Source of the DNA: an uncultured Photobacterium sp.
Lineage (GTDB): Bacteria > Pseudomonadota > Gammaproteobacteria > Enterobacterales > Vibrionaceae
NCBI RefSeq assembly: GCF_947502415.1
Contig: NZ_CANMZV010000003.1
Location: 186,001-250,000, forward strand
Length of the DNA: 64,000 nucleotides
Reading direction: 5' to 3'
The translations under genes were made by a program, and so were the position numbers. Of the stretch, positions 50,303 to 58,388 are shown piece after piece. The notes below the pieces were generated by a model, which ran no database searches, was not told the DNA's origin, and saw only the letters and a program-made list of their open reading frames with translations. Position 1 is the stretch's first letter. Each line of letters begins with the position of its first letter.

Positions 50303-52447
50303 GTGGAGAGGATTCTACCGAGCGGCTCCGAAGAACACGTCGCCAAGCCGGACAACCATGCTATTGAAGCAATTGTCTATGCCGGACAACGCTTCCACAA
50401 AAAGAGTACGGTATCCCAGCTCAAACATGCGCTGGGCGTTAACCACCCGAGCCTGAGCGAGTTGGAACTCAGGGAAGCAGCCGATTTCATCGGGCTAAAA
50501 AGCCAGTCAGCCTCTATCTCTGCCAGAGATATAGCCACGCTACCGCTCCCCGCCTTGGTTGAAACTGGCAAAAGCTGGAAAGTAATCACCGAAGTCAATG
50601 AAGACAGCTGGACCCTTTATGATCCGGCCAGCCAGTCGAGCCGCGAGCATCCCCTTGCGACCAACAACAAGCACCTCAACTACAGAGTGCTACTGCTGGC
50701 TGACAACCAGCTCAGCTCCAAAGATGTAAAGTTCGGCCTTGGCTGGTTCACGCCATCAATACTGAGGCAGAAAAGCCAGCTTAGGGATGTTTTCCTCTAT
50801 GCGATTGCGTTACAGGTGTTTGCCCTGGTCAGCCCGATGTTGTTTGAAAATGTCATTGATAAAGTACTGGTCGGCCGCAGCCTGTCGAGCCTGCATGTTC
50901 TCGCACTGGCGATGCTGGCATTGGCAATTGCCGAACCGTTTTACAGTTACCTGCGCAATACCGTATTCGGTCACCTTGCCAGCCAGATTAACGCCGAGCT
51001 GTCCGGCCGCTTATACCGTCATCTGGTTGGGCTACCACTAACCTATTTCAAACAGCGCCAGACCGGGCAGATCATCGCCCGGGTACGGGAAATGGCCCAG
51101 ATCCGACAGTTCCTGACCAGCTCAACCCTGATGCTACTGCTCGATCTGATCTTTGTGACTGTTTTTATTGCCGTGATGTTCCATTACGCCAGTTCACTGA
51201 CCTGGCTGGTACTGGGATCCCTGGTGATCTACTTTGTCCTCTGGTTGATTGCCGGGCCGGTGATCCGCCGCAAGGTCGAGTCAGAATACGAAACCGATGC
51301 GAATGCCACCAGCTTTCTCACCGAAGCGGTAACCGGCATCGAAACGATTAAGACCACCGCAACAGAGCACCGGTTCCTCCAGCAATGGCAACATATTCTG
51401 AGCCAGCAACTAAGCAAGAGCTTTCAGGCACAGAAATCCGGCCTGATCGCCGGTCAGGGCATAGCTCTAATCCAAAAACTAACCGCTGCCCTGTTGCTCT
51501 GGTGGGGAGTCAGTGAAGTGCTCAATGGCCAGCTGTCACCTGGCCAGTTAGTTGCCTTCAATATGCTGGCCGGGCATGTCACACAGCCGGTTCTGCGTCT
51601 TGCTCAGATCTGGCAGGATTTCCAGCATACGCTGATTGCCCTGCGCCGGGTCGGCGATATTCTTGATGAGCCGAAAGAAAACAGTAAACAAGGGCTGGCA
51701 TCGGTACCGGACCTCAAAGGTGGTATCGAATTTAATAATATCCGCTTCCGCTATCATGAAGATGCCCCGGAAGTGCTGGCAAACCTGTCACTATCCATAG
51801 AACCCGGCCAGTTCATCGGTATTACCGGGCCATCGGGTTCCGGCAAAAGTACCCTGACCCGCCTTCTGCAACGCCTCTATGTTCCGCAGCACGGTCAGGT
51901 TCTGGTGGACGGTATGGATCTCGCCATTGCTGATCCGGTTTCACTACGGCGCAATATGAGTGTGGTACTGCAAGAAAGTATCCTGTTCTCCGGTAGCGTG
52001 GCGGACAATATCCGCCTGTGCAAACCGGAAGCAACCGACGACGAAATCCGCCATGCCGCACAACTGGCCGGAGCCCTTGAGTTCATTGAAGAGCTAGCCC
52101 ACGGCTTTAACCATCCGGTCGGCGAAAAAGGAGCCGCCCTGTCCGGCGGTCAGCGCCAACGCATCGCCTTCGCCCGGGCCTTACTGGTGAACCCGAGAAT
52201 ATTGCTGCTAGACGAAGCGACCTCCGCACTCGATTACAGCTCGGAGGCGGCGATAATGGCCAATATGAATAAGATTTGCCGGGATCGCACGGTGATCAGC
52301 ATTGCCCACCGTCTCAATACGATTCGTCATGCTGATAAGATTTTTGTCCTCGACAACGGTCAGGTCAGCGAAAGCGGCAGCCACGACGAACTGCTAGAGA
52401 AAGGCGGATTATATGCCAGACTCTGGCAGCAACAAGTTGGCGAGTGA
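50303..52447 (+). CDS. rtxE: RtxE, second ABC transporter of the MARTX exporter
   Basis: A GTG start two bases after rtxD, with GGGAGAAG before it, gives 714 residues. The layout is like RtxB: degenerate C39-like head (1-135), six membrane spans, and a nucleotide-binding domain with GPSGSGKST (about 511), LSGGQRQRIA (about 613) and ILLLDEATSAL (about 634). Both ATP sites look intact, so the RtxB/RtxE heterodimer has two canonical sets of Walker motifs. In V. cholerae both RtxB and RtxE are needed for RtxA export. The outer-membrane component is not in the operon and is expected to be TolC encoded elsewhere. Confidence 0.95.
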   Translation: MERILPSGSEEHVAKPDNHAIEAIVYAGQRFHKKSTVSQLKHALGVNHPSLSELELREAADFIGLKSQSASISARDIATLPLPALVETGKSWKVITEVNEDSWTLYDPASQSSREHPLATNNKHLNYRVLLLADNQLSSKDVKFGLGWFTPSILRQKSQLRDVFLYAIALQVFALVSPMLFENVIDKVLVGRSLSSLHVLALAMLALAIAEPFYSYLRNTVFGHLASQINAELSGRLYRHLVGLPLTYFKQRQTGQIIARVREMAQIRQFLTSSTLMLLLDLIFVTVFIAVMFHYASSLTWLVLGSLVIYFVLWLIAGPVIRRKVESEYETDANATSFLTEAVTGIETIKTTATEHRFLQQWQHILSQQLSKSFQAQKSGLIAGQGIALIQKLTAALLLWWGVSEVLNGQLSPGQLVAFNMLAGHVTQPVLRLAQIWQDFQHTLIALRRVGDILDEPKENSKQGLASVPDLKGGIEFNNIRFRYHEDAPEVLANLSLSIEPGQFIGITGPSGSGKSTLTRLLQRLYVPQHGQVLVDGMDLAIADPVSLRRNMSVVLQESILFSGSVADNIRLCKPEATDDEIRHAAQLAGALEFIEELAHGFNHPVGEKGAALSGGQRQRIAFARALLVNPRILLLDEATSALDYSSEAAIMANMNKICRDRTVISIAHRLNTIRHADKIFVLDNGQVSESGSHDELLEKGGLYARLWQQQVGE

Positions 52448-52471
52448 TTAAATAGTAAATTATCAGTAATA

Positions 52472-52510
52472 CCAGCAGCTTGGAATAAATATCCGCTGCT
52501 GGCACCTTTT
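52472..52510 (+). terminator. Probable terminator of rtxBDE
   Basis: CCAGCAGC and GCTGCTGG form a perfect 8-bp stem around a 15-base loop, followed by CACCTTTTATT. It begins 25 bp after the rtxE stop codon. Confidence 0.6.
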
Positions 52511-52659
52511 ATTCATTTTTATTCTGCTTATCTCTGGTTTATTACAATCTTCCCATTTGTGATACAGCTCAACATCTTCAACGTTTTTTAACTTCTTTTT
52601 CATTCATAATACCGACCAACTTAACAAGTTGTACAGCTTGCCAGCCGTAGGAAATAATA

Positions 52660-54063
52660 ATGAAAGAAATTGCATTCCGTTGGATAGACAGATATCTGAT
52701 TAATGTGACACTTAAAGAGAACTTTTTAATTCTGTTCTTTGCCCCCCTTCTTGCCATTATCATCGTCAGCTCAACCTTGATTGATGCTGCCCAAACCCAA
52801 CAAGATCTGTTACTGCAAAAAGAAGTAGAAACCGTTGCCGCCCTGATCTCGCAATCGGATCTCGAGCAGAATCAAATTCAACAAATCCTTGCCGGTAGCA
52901 GCCTCCAAATAGGCTCTCATGGCGAGCACTCGGCACAAGTAGCCAACGCCGGATACAGCCTGACAACCAAAGAACAACCGCACCTGTTGTCCGGACTGAC
53001 GTTCAGCCATCTGGCATTTGTAGGTGCCGCATGCATTTTAATTATTCTCAGCCTGTACTACATCATGACCTTTATGGGCGGCGCTCTATATAACATCTAT
53101 GATGCCGTCACCCGACTTGCCGATGGCGACCTGACCTACCGAATTAGCCACGCACCGGCCCGCAATGACTTCAACCTGATAGCCAGAACCGTCGATCGCG
53201 TTTCCGAACGTGAACACAAACTGGTAAAAGCAACCCAGGAAGCAATTGCACTGATCCAGCAAATCAGCTCCGAGCTACGCCAACGCAGTAATGAAAATGA
53301 ACACCTCACTCTTCAGCAACAAGAACGTATTGATTCTCTGGCCAGCGCCACAGAGCAAATGGCGAGTTCCGTACGTGAAGTTGCCAGCCATGCTCAAGAC
53401 ACGTCAAGCCAGACAAACGATGCAACCCAGGTAACAACACAAGGCCTGGCTCAGGTAACAAAAACCCTTTCTGCCATTAACCAGCTGGGTAGCGAAATTA
53501 ATTCAGCCGCAGAAGCGGTCTCGGAACTCGATAGCAATGCTGCCCAAATTGATGATGTAGTAACCACCATCAACGCCATCTCAGAACAGACCAACCTACT
53601 GGCTCTCAACGCAGCAATCGAAGCGGCACGGGCTGGCGAACAGGGACGCGGTTTTGCTGTCGTGGCCGATGAAGTTCGTACCCTGGCGGGCCGGACTCAA
53701 AACGCCACCGTCGAAATCCAGAAAATGATTGAAGCGCTGCAAACCAACAGCCAGGGCTTGATGAGAGTCATGCGCCAGACGGTAAGCAATGCTGAAGAAA
53801 GCGAGCAATTGATGGACTCAGTCAGTCAGGATATTGGTAAAATTTCAGAGAAGAACCAGTACATTGCCGGTCGCAGTATTGAGATTGCCGCTGCAGCAGA
53901 AGAGCAAGGGGCTGTAGCCGATAATATTGCTTCAGACGTAGAGCAGGTTCGAGTGCAGTCCCGTAAAGTGGCTGACATGGTGACCCAATCCAACAACGAG
54001 ATCCAGCACCTCAACCAACAAGCCGATGTTCTGGAAAGCCTGATGACAGATCTGAAGGTTTAA
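52660..54063 (+). CDS. Methyl-accepting chemotaxis protein (short sensor)
   Basis: The 467-residue protein has a span at about residues 22-42 ([20 protein letters not shown]), a periplasmic part of about 85 residues, a second span (about 118-145), HAMP (about 145-195) and the signalling coiled coil. The tip [20 protein letters not shown] and [17 protein letters not shown] is complete. Sequence plan and small sensor are shared with the receptor at 24,934. The periplasmic part is too short for a known ligand fold. It is 212 bp after rtxE in the same direction but separated by a hairpin. No C-terminal CheR-binding pentapeptide is seen. Confidence 0.93.
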   Translation: MKEIAFRWIDRYLINVTLKENFLILFFAPLLAIIIVSSTLIDAAQTQQDLLLQKEVETVAALISQSDLEQNQIQQILAGSSLQIGSHGEHSAQVANAGYSLTTKEQPHLLSGLTFSHLAFVGAACILIILSLYYIMTFMGGALYNIYDAVTRLADGDLTYRISHAPARNDFNLIARTVDRVSEREHKLVKATQEAIALIQQISSELRQRSNENEHLTLQQQERIDSLASATEQMASSVREVASHAQDTSSQTNDATQVTTQGLAQVTKTLSAINQLGSEINSAAEAVSELDSNAAQIDDVVTTINAISEQTNLLALNAAIEAARAGEQGRGFAVVADEVRTLAGRTQNATVEIQKMIEALQTNSQGLMRVMRQTVSNAEESEQLMDSVSQDIGKISEKNQYIAGRSIEIAAAAEEQGAVADNIASDVEQVRVQSRKVADMVTQSNNEIQHLNQQADVLESLMTDLKV

Positions 54064-54083
54064 AAAACCGCTGATGCTTAAAA

Positions 54084-54123
54084 AACGCTTACTGGGTACA
54101 GCCTCTTGTACTCGGTAAGCGTT
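54084..54123 (+). terminator. Long hairpin after the chemoreceptor gene
   Basis: AACGCTTAC pairs with GTAAGCGTT and an inner GTACA/TGTAC adds to the stem. The following TTATCTC is only mildly T-rich. It lies 21 bp after the stop codon. Confidence 0.6.
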
Positions 54124-54575
54124 ATCTCATAGCCCACAGTAAAAACACGGACCATACGCAAAACTCTGGAAACAACAGGTTGGAGATTCAGCGCCCTGGT
54201 TTCGAGTGCATAAAGACGCATACAACAAGAGAATGAATCCCAATTATGTGATGTCGAACTGCATCTTCAACATATTTGGATCACGTTAGCATTCATAATG
54301 AGAACTTACTCAACAGGCAGGATACCTGCCCGCTCTGATGGCCAACAATAACAATGAGGCCAGTTACATCATCACAATTACGATGTTCGAAAGGCTTGAG
54401 TAATGACAACCTACTACCTTCAACTATAACTCTTACCAGGTTCTGCCTTTTCACCGGGTAAGAGTTTTCTTTTTCGCTCTCACCATTTGTTTTCAACCCA
54501 TTTAGCCCAAGTACTGAAAACAAAAAAAGAGCCGACATTTCTGACGGCTCTTCATTCTCGTGCTTTTTGTCTGGA
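54124..54575 (+). other. Hairpin-rich intergenic block, no gene recognised
   Basis: This gap lies between convergent genes. It contains a perfect GGCAGG-ATA-CCTGCC hairpin (54316-54330) and a strong plus-strand terminator-like hairpin at 54,429-54,475 (ACTCTTACC with GGTAAGAGT, then TTTTCTTTTT), 365 bp beyond the chemoreceptor. A small RNA on the plus strand is possible, but I see no convincing promoter and no coding frame I trust. Confidence 0.3.
54522..54552 (-). terminator. Terminator of the cut operon after the SMR genes
   Basis: On the minus strand AAGAGCCG and CGGCTCTT form a stem with a 10-base loop followed by seven T residues. It lies 24 bp after the last SMR gene. Confidence 0.9.
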
Positions 54576-54905
54576 TTACATCTGCGAGAACATATTCATG
54601 ATCACCGCACCGGTGATGATCAACCCCATAGACAAGATTGCCGGGAAGTCAGGTTTTTGCTTATACAGCACCATGGAGAAAATGGTTACCCCGATAATAC
54701 CGAAGCCACACCATAGCGAGTAAGCAATACCTACAGGGATATAGCCCATCGCCTTGGTCAGGGCGAAATAACAGATACTATAAGCACTGATAACCAGCAA
54801 TGACGGGCCTAGCTTACGGAAGTTATTGGTTTTTTTGATAAAGGAAGTGCCTGTGATTTCTGAACAAATCGACAGAGCCAACCATAGTACGCCTGCATTT
54901 AACAT
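54576..54905 (-). CDS. SMR-family exporter subunit, second of a pair
   Basis: The 109-residue protein has four membrane helices. ALSICSEITGTSFIK (residues 10-24) contains the Glu that couples protons and substrate in EmrE, and GYIPVGIAYSLWCGFGIIGV is the conserved TM3 signature. It overlaps the preceding SMR gene by 7 bp, as in paired heterodimeric SMR exporters. The AAGGAGAA ribosome site is good. It is the last gene of the choline microcompartment operon and is followed by a terminator. SMR pairs are known at the end of some GRM2-type choline clusters. The substrate may be a quaternary or tertiary amine such as trimethylamine or a choline analogue; this is inference. Confidence 0.88.
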   Translation of the reverse strand: MLNAGVLWLALSICSEITGTSFIKKTNNFRKLGPSLLVISAYSICYFALTKAMGYIPVGIAYSLWCGFGIIGVTIFSMVLYKQKPDFPAILSMGLIITGAVIMNMFSQM

Positions 54906-55306
54906 TGTGCTTCTCCTTCTTGTGCTACTGCTACGGTTTCAGGCTCTTCAGTTTCTTCTTCGCCCATTTTTGAGAATAAATTCATAATGATGATGCCACT
55001 GGCGATAATGGTCATCCCTATCATTGCAGCCATATCTGGATGCTGGCCATAAAACAGCATACCCAGTGTCGATACCAATAGAATGCCCGTACCGGACCAT
55101 GTTGCATAAGCCAAACCTACCGGCAAGTATTTCACAGCTTGTGACAATGAGTAATAACAAACGACGTAAAGCAGCACGATAACGGCTAGCAATGCCGTTT
55201 TGGTAAAGCCTTCACTGGTATCAAACATTTTCAGGGTTGAGGTGGCAGAGGTTTCAGAGGCTATCACCAGCGCCATCCAAAGCCATTTTTTTATCGATAC
55301 AGACAT
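54899..55306 (-). CDS. SMR-family exporter subunit, first of a pair
   Basis: The 135-residue protein has four membrane helices and the SMR motifs ALVIASETSATSTLKMF (residues 12-28, with the essential Glu) and KYLPVGLAYATWSGTGILLV (about 60-79). Unlike its partner it has a C-terminal acidic tail of about 25 residues (MGEEETEEPETVAVAQEGEA), which is unusual in SMR proteins and would be cytoplasmic or periplasmic depending on orientation. It starts 57 bp after the flavoprotein gene and has an AGGAG site. With the overlapping gene downstream it should make a heterodimer. Confidence 0.88.
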   Translation of the reverse strand: MSVSIKKWLWMALVIASETSATSTLKMFDTSEGFTKTALLAVIVLLYVVCYYSLSQAVKYLPVGLAYATWSGTGILLVSTLGMLFYGQHPDMAAMIGMTIIASGIIIMNLFSKMGEEETEEPETVAVAQEGEAQC

Positions 55307-55363
55307 GTTTCGCTCCTAGCTTAAATTAAAAATTTGCCTAACGTATGGATTTGAAAAAGACAG

Positions 55364-56047
55364 TTACTGTCGTTGTTCTTTCAGGTACTCAGCGGCAAGA
55401 TCCGTCAAATTATCTTGCAGCGTAAACGCATTCACTCCTTTGCTTTTGACATCACTCAAAGTGACATAACTACTCGATTTTTCTGATATTGACTCTGTGG
55501 TACTGATTGATTTACCGCCCGCCATCATCGCCTCGACCTGTTCGATTGACCCAACCGCAATTCCCAGCTCTTGCAATTGGGCAAGTTGAGCCTGGGCTCG
55601 CACCGTCATGGCTTGGCTACGGTCCAGCCCCATAAGCTGGTTCAATTCACTGGCCGGGTTGCACTGATAATCCAGTGCGTAAACCGGCATACCTTTCATC
55701 AGGGCATACTGACAAAGCTGGCTGGCACGGCTCTGATAAAGCCCGAGGCTGATTTCGGCCAATGTGGCGAAATCAAGAAACGGGAAAACAACTTGTTCGA
55801 AACTGCCCAGCCACTCAGCAGGCTGGCTACCGTCCCAGCAAATCGTCTGGCCAAGGCTGGCCATCGCAGCCAGTTCTGGCTTGGTCGCCTCGTCAGCCAG
55901 AATGGCCCAGCGGATCCCAGTCCATTGGCTAAGCCTCGCAGCAATTTCCTTGTGGTAACCACTGGCTGGTGTCAGCACCATCAGGGTTGGTGCCGACTGC
56001 TCCTGCAACACCCGTTCAACCAGTTTTCGGATCGCTTGCTCGTCCAT
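55364..56047 (-). CDS. Microcompartment-associated flavoprotein-like protein
   Basis: The 227-residue protein begins MDEQAIRKLVERVLQEQS, an amphipathic helix of the kind that targets enzymes into microcompartments, followed by a Rossmann-like region (LMVLTPASGYHKEIAARLSQ, then AILADEATKPE and VVFPFLDFATLAEISLGL) that resembles the flavoprotein family often encoded in glycyl-radical microcompartment loci. The C-terminal 60 residues are Ser-rich and end in YVTLSDVKSKGVNAFTLQDN-type sequence. It lies 10 bp after pduL. Family assignment is from layout and context; the reaction is unknown. Confidence 0.6.
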   Translation of the reverse strand: MDEQAIRKLVERVLQEQSAPTLMVLTPASGYHKEIAARLSQWTGIRWAILADEATKPELAAMASLGQTICWDGSQPAEWLGSFEQVVFPFLDFATLAEISLGLYQSRASQLCQYALMKGMPVYALDYQCNPASELNQLMGLDRSQAMTVRAQAQLAQLQELGIAVGSIEQVEAMMAGGKSISTTESISEKSSSYVTLSDVKSKGVNAFTLQDNLTDLAAEYLKEQRQ

Positions 56048-56057
56048 TTGAGCCCCC

Positions 56058-56711
56058 TCAACCTATCAGGTAGACATCTTCACCGGAGCGGATCCCCGCC
56101 GCATTGGCTTCATCCGTATCGATGTGGAACTCCAATGCAAAACGATCATCAACCCGCACAACAACCTGTTCAAACACCAGACCACACAACTGACCGGCGC
56201 GGATCCGAACCTTCTGGCCATTTTCGACACCTAACTGCACAGCATCCTGTGGCGACATATGAATATGGCGCTGGGCACAAATCACCTTTGATTGCAGATT
56301 GGCATGCCCCGCAGGCCCTACCAACAGCGCATCAGCAGACTGGTGTAGAACGCCCGATTCACGAACCGGCGCTTTAATCCCCAGTGCATAGCAATCGGCC
56401 TTGGAGACCTCCAGTTGGGTCTCTGCCCGTGCCGGTCCCAACACCCGTACCTTGCTGATAGTGCCTTTGGGCCCCACGACAGTGACACACTCCTCGGCGG
56501 CAAACTGACCCGGCTGGCGCAGGGGCTTAAGCGGATTGAGCTGGTATCCCAAGCCAAACAGCGCTTCGATATCGGCCTGAGAAAGGTGAACATGGCGGTT
56601 CGAAACCCCGGTTGGGATCCCTATTGCCGATAACTTCGGTACAGCCTGTAACCCTTTTGGTGATACCGGCAAACGTTGCTGGATTTGGGTCATTAACGCG
56701 GTATTGATCAT
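56058..56711 (-). CDS. pduL: PduL-type phosphate acyltransferase
   Basis: The 217-residue protein has the PduL duplication: VSNRHVHLSQADIEALFG (about residues 36-53) and KVICAQRHIHMSPQDAVQLG (about 142-160), each with an RHxH motif whose histidines bind zinc. It converts acetyl-CoA and phosphate to acetyl phosphate and recycles CoA inside the shell. The first 25 residues (MINTALMTQIQQRLPVSPKG) could be a targeting helix. It overlaps the shell-protein gene by 4 bp (ATGA) and precedes the flavoprotein-like gene by 10 bp. Zinc ligands and length (210-230 in the family) are normal. Confidence 0.92.
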   Translation of the reverse strand: MINTALMTQIQQRLPVSPKGLQAVPKLSAIGIPTGVSNRHVHLSQADIEALFGLGYQLNPLKPLRQPGQFAAEECVTVVGPKGTISKVRVLGPARAETQLEVSKADCYALGIKAPVRESGVLHQSADALLVGPAGHANLQSKVICAQRHIHMSPQDAVQLGVENGQKVRIRAGQLCGLVFEQVVVRVDDRFALEFHIDTDEANAAGIRSGEDVYLIG

Positions 56712-57343
56712 TGCTTGCTTCCCCGCGTACTGGTGCTGTTAGTGCTTTTTTCCCGCCGGGCAGCCGACTGCCTACGAGCCGCAGTTTTAGCCGGTTTTGC
56801 CCCTTCAGGCGAAGCATCTTCCGTTACTGCCTTGCGTTCTGCTGACCGTTGATTATCTGCTGTCGACTCTGGCGCTACCATCTGCTCTGGTGCTACAGTC
56901 GATTCTGGCGAAATTGAGGAATCAGCTTGCGCTGAAGACTCATCTTCCGGCGAACCAGATTCTTTCTTCGGTAAAACCTCAGCAGCAGGAGTCGATGGTT
57001 CAGGTGGCACATCGCCCGGGCCTGTACTTCCCTGATCTTGCCCGCCATCATTTGGGTTCCCCTTATCAAGCGCGCCATTTTCCAGCATCGCCAATACACT
57101 CGGGTCCGGCCGCGCCATCACGGTAGAGGTGGCTTGGCTCGCCTGTTGGGCCAAGGCTTCAAGACCGCTATCTACTGCGGCTTTTACTGCACTGATTTCC
57201 CCTTGCAGGTATATTGAAACCAGACCTGAACCTACCTTTCGGTAGCTGGTCAGCTGCACACCCGCCGCTTTACAGGCCGCATCCGCAGCATGAATAGCGG
57301 AAGTCAGGCCGATGGTTTCAATCACACCAAGACTGATTGTCAT
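56708..57343 (-). CDS. BMC-domain hexameric shell protein with long tail
   Basis: Residues 1-85 are a BMC domain: SLGVIETIGLTSAIHAADAA at the start, VGSGLVSIYLQGEISAVKAA near 37-56. Such proteins form the hexamer tiles of bacterial microcompartments. The remaining 125 residues are low complexity: an acidic, Pro/Ser/Glu-rich stretch (about 95-175) and a basic end (TAARRQSAARREK, then STRGSKQ). Long tails occur in some GRM2 shell proteins and in EutK/PduK-like proteins, where they bind iron-sulfur clusters or nucleic acid; here there are no cysteines in the tail. It lies 9 bp after cutD and overlaps pduL. Confidence 0.9.
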   Translation of the reverse strand: MTISLGVIETIGLTSAIHAADAACKAAGVQLTSYRKVGSGLVSIYLQGEISAVKAAVDSGLEALAQQASQATSTVMARPDPSVLAMLENGALDKGNPNDGGQDQGSTGPGDVPPEPSTPAAEVLPKKESGSPEDESSAQADSSISPESTVAPEQMVAPESTADNQRSAERKAVTEDASPEGAKPAKTAARRQSAARREKSTNSTSTRGSKQ

Positions 57344-57352
57344 GACGCCTCC

Positions 57353-58321
57353 TTAATGCCTTACCAGGCGGATATCGAAATCAAACTGGGTAAAGAAAGT
57401 ACTGAGCTTATCCAGCTCCTCTTCGCTATAACCGATGTCCCGCGTAATCGGATAAATCATGTCCAGCTTTTCGTACTTAGTTTTGCCAAACTGGTGATAT
57501 GGCAACACGTCTATACGCTGGATATTGCCGCGCTTGGCGAGCTCCATAACATAGTTGAAAGCCCCTGTGATCGAATCGTAAGAATCGTTGTAGCCACGAA
57601 TCAAAGGCATTCGAATCACAATATTGGCGCCAAGCTCCACCAGGCGTTCAAGATTACGCTTTACCCCTTCGTTACCAATACCGAATAGCTGACGGTGTTG
57701 ATCGGTATTTATCTGTTTGAGATCAAATAAGAAAAGATCTGTACACGTCGCCAATTTTTCGTAACTTTCAATACTGGTTGTTCCCTGGGTTTCAATCGCA
57801 GTATTAATCATCTGCTTTTTACATTCGGTCAGCAGTGCTGTTGCGAAATCTGCCTGTAAACTCAGTTCGCCACCGCCTAGGGTCACACCACCACCGGAAG
57901 ACATGTAGAAGTCATAATCCTGCATGATGATTTCCATCAGCTCTGGTACCGTGACGTCTTTCCCCATCACATCCAGTGCATTCCCCATGCAAACTTCTTC
58001 GCATTTACGACAACCAATACAGTCAACAGCCCTATTGATCTTGTGCACGGCATTACCATCAGCGTCAGTGCTCATCAGGTGCACACCGGCAGGACACACT
58101 TGGGCACATTTACCGCACGCAACACATTTGTCGTGACTGAACATGACCTGAAACTGACTGCTTAGCCCTTCAGGGTTGGCGCACCAATCACACCGAAGGT
58201 TGCACCCTTTGAAAAAAATCAAAGTGCGGATCCCATCACCGTCGTAGATGGAATATTTTTGGATATTAAAAATCCGCCCTTTTAGTTCTGTTGCTTTGCT
58301 CACTTCTGCTATCCCAGTCAT
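57353..58321 (-). CDS. cutD: Choline trimethylamine-lyase activating enzyme
   Basis: The 322-residue protein is a glycyl-radical activase. The radical-SAM motif CNLRCDWC, preceded by YDGDGIRTLIFFKG, is at about residues 40-47, followed by two ferredoxin-like clusters, CVACGKCAQVCP (about 66-77) and CIGCRKCEEVC (about 100-110), and the GGGVTLGGGE SAM-binding block (about 146-155). It uses S-adenosylmethionine to make the glycyl radical on CutC encoded 67 bp upstream. A GAGGAGAA site precedes the ATG. All motifs are complete, so it should be active. Confidence 0.93.
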   Translation of the reverse strand: MTGIAEVSKATELKGRIFNIQKYSIYDGDGIRTLIFFKGCNLRCDWCANPEGLSSQFQVMFSHDKCVACGKCAQVCPAGVHLMSTDADGNAVHKINRAVDCIGCRKCEEVCMGNALDVMGKDVTVPELMEIIMQDYDFYMSSGGGVTLGGGELSLQADFATALLTECKKQMINTAIETQGTTSIESYEKLATCTDLFLFDLKQINTDQHRQLFGIGNEGVKRNLERLVELGANIVIRMPLIRGYNDSYDSITGAFNYVMELAKRGNIQRIDVLPYHQFGKTKYEKLDMIYPITRDIGYSEEELDKLSTFFTQFDFDIRLVRH

Positions 58322-58388
58322 TTTTTCTCCTCACTTCGCTCATGCTAAGTGGCTTTTATAAGGGGCCTCTCGACCCCTTATCTCTGGG

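Noticed and set aside
54293-54538. 81-codon minus-strand frame after the cut operon
   Set aside because: It runs through two hairpins including the operon terminator and has no family resemblance.
54124-54575. Guanidine (ykkC-type) riboswitch linked to the SMR genes
   Set aside because: The hairpins lie downstream of the SMR genes and on the other strand, so they cannot be their leader; the mini-ykkC ACGR loops are not seen.
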